A DNA stretch of 64,000 bases from Nitrosomonadales bacterium. GTDB lineage: Bacteria; Pseudomonadota; Gammaproteobacteria; Burkholderiales; Gallionellaceae. Shown here one piece after another: positions 9,072-16,400 of this stretch. A program made the position numbers and the translations under genes. The stretch lies in NCBI GenBank assembly GCA_016235045.1, contig JACRME010000008.1, positions 248,001 to 312,000 on the forward strand, read 5' to 3'. Under the pieces are notes generated by a model. The model was not told where the DNA came from. It saw only the letters and a program-made list of their open reading frames with translations, and ran no database searches. Position 1 is the first letter of the stretch; each line of letters begins with the position of its first letter.

Positions 9072-10379
9072 TCAGGTTTTCTCGAACACCGCAATCGACT
9101 CCACATGCGAAGTCTGCGGAAACATGTTCATCACGCCTGCCGCCTTCAGCGCGTAACCCTTCGCATGCACCAGCACTTCGGCGTCGCGCGCCAGCGTGGA
9201 GGGGCTGCAACTCACATAGACGATGCGTTTGGGAGCCGTTGCGTCGCTGATGGATTTCATCAACTCGATGGCGCCGTCGCGCGGCGGATCGACCAGCCAT
9301 TTATCGAAATGCCCGGCGCGCGCCAGCGCGGCCTCGTCCATCTCGAACAAGTTCATCATCTGGAACTCGGTATTGCCGGAAAGTCCGTTGTACTCGGCGT
9401 TCTGCCGGGCGCGCTTCACCAGCGCTTCGCTGCCCTCGACACCGAGTACCCGCGCACCGCTGCGCGCGATGGGCAGGGTGAAATTGCCCAGGCCGCAGAA
9501 GAAATCGACGATGCGTTCGCCGGCCTGCGGCGCCAGCAGACGCACGGCGCGGCTCACCATCAGGCGATTCATGTCGCTGTTCACCTGGGTGAATTCGGTC
9601 GGCGCGAACGGCATGGTGATGCCGAATTCCGGCAAACTGTAACTCAGCTTCGGCGCGTCCAGCGGATAGAACGGCACGACGGTATCAGGCCCCTTGGTCT
9701 GCGTCCAGAATTGCACCTGGTGCTTGTCGGCAAATTCCCGGATCAGCGCCTCGTCCGACGGCGTGAGCGCGGCCAGGATGCGCAGCACCAGCACATCCAC
9801 ATGCTCTCCCACCGCCACCTCGATCTGCGGGATGATGTCGCGTACCGTGAATTTTTCGTTCAGTTCGCCCAGCAGCGGCAGCAGCGCGGCAATCTTGGGC
9901 GTGAGGATTTCGCAGTGCTGCATGTCGGCCACGTATTTGCCGTTCTGTTCGCGGAAACCGACCAACGTCTTTTCCTTCTTCAGCACATGGCGCACCGAAA
10001 GCCGCGCGCGCTGGCGATACCCCCAGGGCTGGCCGTAGATCGGCGGCAACATGACTTCGGGTTTGACCTTGCCGATGCGCTGCAGATTATCCTCCAGCAC
10101 GCGCTGCTTGACGGCGACCTGCGCGCGCGAATCCAGGTGCTGCATGGAGCAGCCGCCGCACACGCCGAAGACCGGACACTTGGGCTGCACGCGCATGAAC
10201 GACTGCTTCAGGATTTGCCCGACTTTCGCCTGCTCATAGTTGTTCTTCTTGCGATACGAGGAATAGGTCACGCGCTCGCCGGTGAGTGCACCCTCGATAA
10301 AGATCACCTTGCCGTCGGCATGCGCGATGCCGCGGCCTTCGTGGTCCAGCGACTCGATGACCACACTGGTGTTTTCCAT
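9072..10379 (-). CDS. rlmD: 23S rRNA (uracil1939-C5)-methyltransferase RlmD
   Basis: A 435-residue RNA m5U methyltransferase. An N-terminal TRAM domain (about 1-60) is followed by [4Fe-4S] ligands Cys68, Cys74, Cys77 and Cys156. The SAM site is [11 protein letters not shown] (291-301), the VDPPRDGA motif follows, and the catalytic cysteine is Cys391 in [11 protein letters not shown]. It methylates U1939 of 23S rRNA. The ATG at 10379 is used; an in-frame GTG at 10394 is possible. It sits 16 bases before trmO, so two RNA methyltransferases are adjacent. Confidence 0.95.
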   Translation of the reverse strand: MENTSVVIESLDHEGRGIAHADGKVIFIEGALTGERVTYSSYRKKNNYEQAKVGQILKQSFMRVQPKCPVFGVCGGCSMQHLDSRAQVAVKQRVLEDNLQRIGKVKPEVMLPPIYGQPWGYRQRARLSVRHVLKKEKTLVGFREQNGKYVADMQHCEILTPKIAALLPLLGELNEKFTVRDIIPQIEVAVGEHVDVLVLRILAALTPSDEALIREFADKHQVQFWTQTKGPDTVVPFYPLDAPKLSYSLPEFGITMPFAPTEFTQVNSDMNRLMVSRAVRLLAPQAGERIVDFFCGLGNFTLPIARSGARVLGVEGSEALVKRARQNAEYNGLSGNTEFQMMNLFEMDEAALARAGHFDKWLVDPPRDGAIELMKSISDATAPKRIVYVSCSPSTLARDAEVLVHAKGYALKAAGVMNMFPQTSHVESIAVFEKT

Positions 10380-10396
10380 ACTGCTATTGCTCACTG

Positions 10397-11047
10397 CTAA
10401 TCTCCCCCACCGCCACACCCGCTGCCGCAACTGCCGCCGCCGTCGCTGCCGCCCGAATCCCCGCCGCCGCCATCCCCGCCGCAACTGCCAATATCCGAAG
10501 CGCAAAATGTCCCGCTGGATGAAGTGGCCGCATCTTTGCAATTCAATGTGTAAATAAAGCCACCGGCGATACCCAACTGCGCGTCCAGTGCAAACAGCAA
10601 CGGCAAACGCTGCGGATTCCCGGGATCGATCCCTTCCATCCGGCAAGCCAGACGCCAGGTACGGCGTATGCCCTCGGTCGCGGTATCGCGGGTCGGCATC
10701 GCTTCAACGGGAGTATGGTGCAAATAGCCGCCGAAGGCGCGCTTGCAGAATTGCTCGTATTGCCGGGTAAACAGGATGAATGCATGCCACAGATCGTCGA
10801 CCACTTGCGAAGGCATGGAAACGAACCGGCCGCCGGCCGCCACGCAAATGCGGAAATACTGCAGCAATCCCTGCCGCACCAGGCGCATTTGTTCCGGCGT
10901 CAACTCCGGATGCCTGGCAAAAGCGCGCTCCACGACTGCAGCAGGCATTTCAAACTGGTCGAGAAATCGCTGGCGCGAGGCGCGTATCCAATTGCGATAC
11001 AACAATATCAGCACCGTCACCATCACCAGCGCAAGCAGGTATTTCAT
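10397..11047 (-). CDS. Membrane-anchored protein with Gly/Cys-rich C-terminus
   Basis: A 216-residue protein with one N-terminal membrane helix (residues 3-18), a soluble alpha-helical domain with the conserved [25 protein letters not shown] motif, and a tail of about 35 residues made almost only of Gly, Ser, Asp and Cys ending [11 protein letters not shown]. The WHAF-type motif is shared with a poorly studied glycine-rich domain family. Its start overlaps the VanZ-like stop by 4 bases. The function is unknown; the tail could bind metal or be surface-exposed. Confidence 0.75.
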   Translation of the reverse strand: MKYLLALVMVTVLILLYRNWIRASRQRFLDQFEMPAAVVERAFARHPELTPEQMRLVRQGLLQYFRICVAAGGRFVSMPSQVVDDLWHAFILFTRQYEQFCKRAFGGYLHHTPVEAMPTRDTATEGIRRTWRLACRMEGIDPGNPQRLPLLFALDAQLGIAGGFIYTLNCKDAATSSSGTFCASDIGSCGGDGGGGDSGGSDGGGSCGSGCGGGGD

Positions 11048-11427
11048 TTACTCTCTCCCATCAGCGAACTTCGCTCAATTGCAATCAACAACTTTCCCAG
11101 CATCGTCTGCGCCAATCCCCAGCCTGTCAGCACGCCGGTTGAATTCGCCAGCATGTCGGCAGATTCAAAGTAACGATACCCGCCCAAACCCTGCAAAATT
11201 TCGATACCGACACCCATCGCCGCCAACGCCAGAAACAACCGGACGCGCTGTCCGGCCTCCCGATAAACCTGGCAGAACCACAGCATGAGCCCGGCATAGG
11301 CGAAGAAATGCTCCAGCTTGTCTATGCCGTCGAAGGAAACCGGTTCGGGCGGATGCGGCATGAGGGAAAGGTAAAACACGGTGGCGACCCACAGCCAGCC
11401 GAGGGACAACCAGACTTTACGCAACAT
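11044..11427 (-). CDS. VanZ-like membrane protein
   Basis: A 127-residue protein with about four membrane helices and the VanZ-family pattern FYLSLMPHPP...DKLEHFFAYAGLMLWF plus ...EILQGLGGYRYFESADMLANSTG. VanZ relatives include a teicoplanin-resistance accessory protein, but most chromosomal members have no known role. It starts 3 bases after the exonuclease stop and overlaps the next gene by 4 bases, so it is translationally coupled. Confidence 0.85.
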   Translation of the reverse strand: MLRKVWLSLGWLWVATVFYLSLMPHPPEPVSFDGIDKLEHFFAYAGLMLWFCQVYREAGQRVRLFLALAAMGVGIEILQGLGGYRYFESADMLANSTGVLTGWGLAQTMLGKLLIAIERSSLMGESK

Positions 11428-11430
11428 GCG

Positions 11431-12210
11431 CTACCCTTTGTTCCAGGCGGCAAGATATTCCGCCCAATGCGGCTCGGCGGATTTGCCAAGGGTGCTGCGC
11501 ACCAGCTCAAGTTCCTGCTCGTAACGCGCCTTGGTGAATTGCCCGCGCATCAACTGGAAGCGCGCGAACACCAGCCAGGTATTCACCACGTCGGTCTCGC
11601 AGTAGTTGCGGATTTCGGCCAGTTTGCCTTGCTGATAGGCCTCCCACACCTTGCTGCCGTCCATGCCCAGCTTGCCGGGAAAGCCAATCAGCTTGGCCAG
11701 TTCATCCAGCGGCGCATTGGCGCGGCCGGTGTACATCGCCAGCAAGTCCATCAGGTCGAGGTGGCGCGAATGGTAGCGGCCGATGTAGTTGTTCCACTTG
11801 AAATCCTTGTCGTCCTCGCCCTGGTCCCAGTAGCGCGGCGCCTGGATGCCGTGAATCAGTCCGCGATAGTGCAGCACCGGCAGGTCGAAACCGCCGCCGT
11901 TCCAGGAAATGATTTGCGGGGTGTATTTTTCGATGCCGTCGAAGAAGCGCCTGATGAGGCTGCCTTCGTCCTCGTCCGGCTCGCCCAGCGTCCACACCTT
12001 GAAGTTGTCGCCCTCGCGCAATACGCAGGAAATCGCCGCGACGCGCTGCAGGTGATGCGGCAGGAAATCGCTGCCGGTCTTCTGGCGGCGCATCTGGAAA
12101 GCCATCTCCGCCACATCCCGGTCGCTCACTGCGCTGTCGAGTTCGTTCAGGGCGCGCAGCCCGGCGATATCGGGAATGGTTTCGATGTCGAAGACCAGGG
12201 TGGGATTCAT
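11431..12210 (-). CDS. Predicted 3'-5' exonuclease, DnaQ/PolB-like
   Basis: A 259-residue DEDD-type exonuclease. Motif I is FDIETIP (residues 7-13), motif II lies around ISWNGGGFDLPVL, and motif III is in NYCETDVVNTW. This matches the family of free-standing exonuclease domains related to that of DNA polymerase B (PF10108-type). It probably trims 3' ends of DNA or RNA. It is the first gene of the leftward run (exonuclease, VanZ-like, Gly/Cys-rich, rlmD, trmO, rhodanese), all with gaps of 32 bases or less. Confidence 0.9.
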   Translation of the reverse strand: MNPTLVFDIETIPDIAGLRALNELDSAVSDRDVAEMAFQMRRQKTGSDFLPHHLQRVAAISCVLREGDNFKVWTLGEPDEDEGSLIRRFFDGIEKYTPQIISWNGGGFDLPVLHYRGLIHGIQAPRYWDQGEDDKDFKWNNYIGRYHSRHLDLMDLLAMYTGRANAPLDELAKLIGFPGKLGMDGSKVWEAYQQGKLAEIRNYCETDVVNTWLVFARFQLMRGQFTKARYEQELELVRSTLGKSAEPHWAEYLAAWNKG

Positions 12211-12306
12211 GGTGTGCGTACCGGTTGCAAACGGGGTGCGATTTTAGCAAACCCTGACCGGTATCCGCCCTAAATGCTGCGAGAAATAAACTTAAACCCG
12301 AAATCA

Positions 12307-12435
12307 AGCCACAGAGATCACAGAGCACACAGAGAATGAAGCTATTTCACTCTAACACTCTGCCCTGCCCATAAGACCTGCTAGCGCTCTTTGCATACAA
12401 AAGCTTTCTCTGTGATCTCTGTGCACTCTGTGGCT
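12307..12435. repeat. Imperfect inverted repeat of CACAGAG units
   Basis: Two arms, 12307-12343 and 12402-12435, are imperfect reverse complements. Each reads AGCCACAGAG, then CACAGAG and CACAGAGA units separated by two variable bases. The arms are 58 bases apart, between the exonuclease start and the lexA stop. A REP-like or small mobile sequence is likely. Nothing else was recognised in the 261-base gap. Confidence 0.75.
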
Positions 12436-12471
12436 AGGTTATTTGCTTTTCCGTTTTATATACCTGCCACG

Positions 12472-13068
12472 TCAACGGTATTTGCGAATCAACCCCACCA
12501 GCACACCGAAAATCTCCAGTGTGCCCTGCGGCCGGATCACCGGATAGGCCGGATTGGCCGGACGCAGGATGTATTGCCCGCGCTCCTTGTCCAGCGTCTT
12601 CAGGGTGAACTCGTTGTCCACGATGGCCACCACGATATCGCCGATATTGGCGATGTTGCGCTTCTCCACCACTGCCACGTCGCCCTCGTGGATGCCCGCG
12701 TCGATCATGGAATCGCCCTTCACCGGAATCATGGTGGTGGTGGAGGGTTTGTCGATCAGCATCTCGTCGATGATGAAATAGTCGCCCTGCGTCTCGGTCA
12801 CCGCAACCGGCATACCGGCCTGCACGGCCGACTCGGCAAACGGACGGGCAAAGAACTGGCGGCTGGGAATCCACATCCCGTCCGGCGTGCGCTCCACGAA
12901 GCCGGCCTTCTCCAGCCGGTCCAGGATGGCCTTCACCCAGGATTTGGAGGCGATGCCGAACACCTCGCACAAGGCGGCATAGGAAGGGATGCTCTTCCAG
13001 GAAGCGTAGTAATCCTGCAATTTGGCCAGGTACTCGGCATCCCTGGCGCTTGGATCGGAATCAGTCAT
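12472..13068 (-). CDS. lexA: LexA SOS repressor
   Basis: A 198-residue repressor/protease. The N-terminal winged helix (about 10-70) includes SYAALCEVFGIASKSWVKAILDRLEKAGFV. The self-cleavage site is Ala84-Gly85, and the S24 protease dyad is Ser120 (KGDSMIDAGI) with Lys157 (FTLKTLDK). RecA-stimulated cleavage would derepress DNA-damage genes. The N-terminus is unlike E. coli LexA, which agrees with the unusual operators directly upstream. GGGGGTG precedes the ATG. Confidence 0.93.
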   Translation of the reverse strand: MTDSDPSARDAEYLAKLQDYYASWKSIPSYAALCEVFGIASKSWVKAILDRLEKAGFVERTPDGMWIPSRQFFARPFAESAVQAGMPVAVTETQGDYFIIDEMLIDKPSTTTMIPVKGDSMIDAGIHEGDVAVVEKRNIANIGDIVVAIVDNEFTLKTLDKERGQYILRPANPAYPVIRPQGTLEIFGVLVGLIRKYR

Positions 13069-13083
13069 GGCGACACCCCCAAC

Positions 13084-13121
13084 AGAACGAACGTTCTTGC
13101 ATCCTAAAGAACGGGCGTTCT
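13084..13121 (-). promoter_or_regulatory. Two tandem LexA operators of GAAC-N4-GTTC type
   Basis: AGAACGAACGTTCT at 13084-13097 and AGAACGGGCGTTCT at 13108-13121 are palindromes with 24-bp centre-to-centre spacing, starting 16 bases upstream of the lexA ATG. Both fit the Bacillus-type SOS box GAACRNRYGTTC rather than the enterobacterial CTGT-N8-ACAG. The spacing of about two helical turns suggests side-by-side binding and autoregulation. Confidence 0.88.
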
Positions 13122-13232
13122 GTTGTCAACCACTTCCGTCGGCAGAACCTTTGCTTGACGGGCTGGTAAGGAAAGCAAAGAATCGCGGCAGCTTGGAACA
13201 GACTCGATACCCCAACCATTTGCGGAGAGATC

Positions 13233-14210
13233 ATGAACAGACACCACCTCGCAGTCCTTGGCATGTTGACCAGTTTTTTGAGTGCTGCGGCCCAGGCTGC
13301 GCCCGGCGAATACTGGGAAGTCACTTCCAGCATGGAGATGCCCGGCATGCCTTTCGCCATGCCCGCCACGACGCAGAAAGTGTGCATCCCCAAAGACGGC
13401 GAGAAGGATCCCGGCAAGACCTCGGGCGACAAGGACTGCAAGATGACCGACGTCAAGACCGTCGGCAACAAGACCACCTGGAAGGCGCGCTGCGACCACG
13501 ACGGAGAAATAATGACCGGCACCGGCGAGCAGACCACCTCCTCCGGCGCATATCAGGGCAAAATCAAATTGTCAGGCAAATCCGAAGGTCAGGCCATGAA
13601 CATGACCATGGCCTACAGCGGCAAACGTGTCGGCGGCAACTGCGATACCGGAGAGGCCGAAAGAAAGGTCAAGGCAATGGCCTGCGACACCTCGCACTAT
13701 CGCGGCACGGCAGACTGGATCGGCGCCGCCGACCACTTCCTGCAGAAGGATTCGCCCTGCACCGAGCAGCGCAAGCAGTTGTGCGAGAAAGTTCGCAAGG
13801 ATACTCCGCATGATGTTCAAGCCTACAACGCACTGCAATTCCATGATCAAAACTCTCAGAGCGGAATATCGGTCGCCAGAGAATGCAAACTGGATATGGC
13901 CGCCACAACGAAATCGATTTGCAAGACGCTTAACGGCAAGAATTACAGTTCCCTCTCCGCGTATTGTCCTGCCGAGGCCAAGAAATATCGCGAAGTCCAG
14001 CGCCGCAAGGAATGCGAGGGACGCAGTTACACCGCCGAGACGCGCGCTGCCGATCTGAAAAAATGCCTGAGCGGCAAGGACGACGCCGAGGACGAAAGCG
14101 AGCCCGCCGAAACACCGGCACCGCGCAAATCCGGCAAGTCTTCCCCCGGCAACCCGGCGGACGATGCGTTGGAAGCCGCCAAGAAATTGAGAGGAAAGTT
14201 CGGTTTCTAG
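13233..14210 (+). CDS. DUF3617 family exported protein
   Basis: A 325-residue protein with a signal peptide (cleavage after AQA) and the DUF3617 start APGEYWEVTSSMEMPGMPFAMPATTQKVC. Several cysteines are spaced in the pattern expected for periplasmic disulfides. The C-terminal 70 residues are charged (DAEDESEPAETPAPRKSGKSS) and not part of the domain. Function is unknown. It has GGAGAG before its ATG and its stop abuts the next start, so it heads a three-gene run. Confidence 0.8.
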   Translation: MNRHHLAVLGMLTSFLSAAAQAAPGEYWEVTSSMEMPGMPFAMPATTQKVCIPKDGEKDPGKTSGDKDCKMTDVKTVGNKTTWKARCDHDGEIMTGTGEQTTSSGAYQGKIKLSGKSEGQAMNMTMAYSGKRVGGNCDTGEAERKVKAMACDTSHYRGTADWIGAADHFLQKDSPCTEQRKQLCEKVRKDTPHDVQAYNALQFHDQNSQSGISVARECKLDMAATTKSICKTLNGKNYSSLSAYCPAEAKKYREVQRRKECEGRSYTAETRAADLKKCLSGKDDAEDESEPAETPAPRKSGKSSPGNPADDALEAAKKLRGKFGF

Positions 14211-15014
14211 GTGCGCTCCGCGCTCTTCATCGGGCTGTGCCTGTTTGCCAACACCGCGTTGGCGGCAGCACAGCCCGATCCGTTTCCGCAAGTCGCAAGC
14301 TCTTACCTGGTCGAACTCAACGGCGAGGCAATCTGGGCCAAACAGCCGGAGCGGCGCCTGCCGCCCGCCAGCCTGACCAAACTGATGACCGCGCTGCTGG
14401 TACTGGAACGGGTGCAGCCGGAGGATGAAGTCACCATCCGGGCGACGGCCGTGCACGAAACCGGCAGCCGCATCGGCCTCAAGCCGGGCGAACGTTTCCG
14501 CGCGCGGGATTTGCTCGCCGCCGCCCTGCTCAACTCGGCCAACGATGCCTGCCATGCGCTGGCCGATCATCTCGACAACAACGAAGCCGCCTTCGTCGCG
14601 CGCATGAACCGGCGCGCGCAGGCGCTCGGCATGCAGCACACGCAGTTCACCAATGCCTGCGGCCACGACCAAGCCGGGCATTATTCCACGGCGCACGACC
14701 TTTCCATTCTCGCGCACGCCCTGCTCAAGCATCCGTCGTTGCTCGGCGTCACCTCGCGAACGACCGCGCAGATCGTCACGCTGGACGGCCAGCGCCGCTA
14801 CCCGCTGGAGAACAAGAACGCGCTGATCGGTCGCTACGACGGCGCGCTCGGCCTCAAGACCGGTTTCACCCCGAATGCCGGGAAGTGCCTGGCCGCCTAC
14901 GCCAGACGCGGCGACAACACCGTGCTGCTCATCCTGTTGCACGGCAAAGACCGCTGGTGGGATGCGGCGGATATTCTCGACCTGGCTTTCGACCATGCGC
15001 GCCCTGCGCCCTGA
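14211..15014 (+). CDS. D-alanyl-D-alanine carboxypeptidase/endopeptidase (class C PBP)
   Basis: A 267-residue exported serine peptidase of the S11 (PBP5/PBP7) family. The three active-site motifs are present: SLTK (Ser54, Lys57), SAN (109-111) and KTG (216-218). A signal peptide ends near ALAAA. It lacks the C-terminal beta domain and membrane anchor of PBP5, so it resembles the shorter PBP7 class and would trim or cleave peptidoglycan peptides in the periplasm. The GTG start follows directly on the DUF3617 stop (TAGGTG). Its 3' end overlaps the next gene by 20 bases. Confidence 0.9.
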   Translation: MRSALFIGLCLFANTALAAAQPDPFPQVASSYLVELNGEAIWAKQPERRLPPASLTKLMTALLVLERVQPEDEVTIRATAVHETGSRIGLKPGERFRARDLLAAALLNSANDACHALADHLDNNEAAFVARMNRRAQALGMQHTQFTNACGHDQAGHYSTAHDLSILAHALLKHPSLLGVTSRTTAQIVTLDGQRRYPLENKNALIGRYDGALGLKTGFTPNAGKCLAAYARRGDNTVLLILLHGKDRWWDAADILDLAFDHARPAP

Positions 15015-16365
15015 ATCGCGCGCCGGCGTGCTCATGTGGCTGGCGCTGGCGGTGTGCGCCGGTTATGCCAATGTGCTCGGCACTCCGTTCCAGTTCGACG
15101 ATTACAACGTCATCGTCAACGAGGAACAGGTGCACAGTTGGGCCAACTGGTTCGCCGCGCTCGACAGCGGCATCCGCCCCCTGCTCAAATTCAGCTACAC
15201 CCTGAACTGGACGCTGGGCACGGGCGTGGCCGGTTTTCATGTCACCAACCTGCTCATCCACCTGGCGAACGCTTATCTGGTGTACTGCCTGGCGCAGGCG
15301 TTTACGCAGCAGCAATGGCTGCGCGACAGCCTGCGCCCTGTTCCGCTGTTCACCGCCTTGCTGTTCGCCGTGCACCCCGTCCACACCGAAGCGGTGAGCT
15401 ATATCTGCGGCCGATCCGCTTCGCTGATGGCGCTGTTCTATCTGGCCGCGTTGCTGAGTTATGTGATCGGGCGCAGCCGGGACAACCGATTCTATATATA
15501 TGTAGCGACGCCGTTGCTGTTCGTGCTGGCACTCGCCGTGAAGGAAACCGCCATGACGTTTCCGCTCGCGCTGCTGCTGTGGGAGCTGGGCTGCGGCGGA
15601 CGCTGGAACACTGCGTTCAAACCGCAATGGCCGGTGTGGGCCGTATCGGGCATCGCCGTGCTGTTCTTCATTTTCAGCAACAGCTACTTCGCCCAGATGC
15701 AGCGCAGCGCCGAATTCAACAGCCTGACCGGCAACCTCGCCACCCATCTTTACGGCTTTGCCTGGCTACTGCGCCAATGGGCGCTGCCGCTGTGGCTGAA
15801 CATCGACCCCGACTTGCCGCTGCTGACGAATTTCACCGGCGCGCTGTGGCCGCTGATGCTGTTCCTGGCGTTGTTTGCGCTGATGCTGGCCTGCTGGCGC
15901 AGACGGCCGTGGCTCGGTTTCGCCCTGGCGTGGGCCATGCTGCAGTTGATCCCGCTCTACCTGTTCCTGCCGCGCCTCGATATCGCCAACGAGCGCCAGA
16001 TGTACCTGGCCGGGTGGCCTTTGTTGCTGGCGTTGAGTATCGAACTGGCGCTGTGGCTGAACGACCGGGCTTTCCGCCTGATCGCCGCCGCCGTTTTGCT
16101 CACCCTCGTCAGCCTCACTGTCTTGCGCAACCAGGTCTATGCCAGCGAGATCAGCCTGTGGCAAGACACCGTGCAGAAATCCCCGCACAAAGCGCGCGCG
16201 CATAACAACCTCGGCCATGCCTATCTGCTTGCACAACGCCCTCAAGATGCGCGCAGCGAATTCTCCACCGCGCTGCAACTCGACCCACGACTCTTCCAGG
16301 CGCGCCACAACCTGTACCGGGCGGACGATGAAATGGAAATGGCCGGAGGGGCGCTCCGGCCTTGA
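14995..16365 (+). CDS. TMTC-like multi-spanning membrane protein with TPR tail
   Basis: A 456-residue protein with about ten membrane segments. After the first helix comes QFDDYNVIVNEEQVHSW, the DD-containing luminal loop typical of GT-C glycosyltransferases. The region LLFAVHPVHTEAVSYICGRSASLMALFYLAALLSY is the hallmark of TMTC proteins (O-mannosyltransferases in animals). The C-terminus carries one or two TPRs (ARAHNNLGHAYLLAQRPQDARSEF). ATG 14995 lies within the end of the peptidase gene, so translation is probably coupled. It may transfer a sugar from a lipid donor in the periplasm; the acceptor is unknown. Confidence 0.82.
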   Translation: MRALRPESRAGVLMWLALAVCAGYANVLGTPFQFDDYNVIVNEEQVHSWANWFAALDSGIRPLLKFSYTLNWTLGTGVAGFHVTNLLIHLANAYLVYCLAQAFTQQQWLRDSLRPVPLFTALLFAVHPVHTEAVSYICGRSASLMALFYLAALLSYVIGRSRDNRFYIYVATPLLFVLALAVKETAMTFPLALLLWELGCGGRWNTAFKPQWPVWAVSGIAVLFFIFSNSYFAQMQRSAEFNSLTGNLATHLYGFAWLLRQWALPLWLNIDPDLPLLTNFTGALWPLMLFLALFALMLACWRRRPWLGFALAWAMLQLIPLYLFLPRLDIANERQMYLAGWPLLLALSIELALWLNDRAFRLIAAAVLLTLVSLTVLRNQVYASEISLWQDTVQKSPHKARAHNNLGHAYLLAQRPQDARSEFSTALQLDPRLFQARHNLYRADDEMEMAGGALRP

Positions 16366-16400
16366 AAAAAGCATTTCATAACGCCATTACCTGCCTGTCA

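Noticed and set aside
12307-12435. CRISPR-like repeat near lexA
   Set aside because: The CACAGAG units form one inverted pair with 2-base gaps, not direct repeats with spacers, and no cas gene is near.
16341-16361. Terminator at the end of the TMTC-like gene
   Set aside because: GGCCGGAG/CTCCGGCC forms a good stem but lies inside the coding end and is followed by TTGAAAAAA, with no T run on the plus strand.
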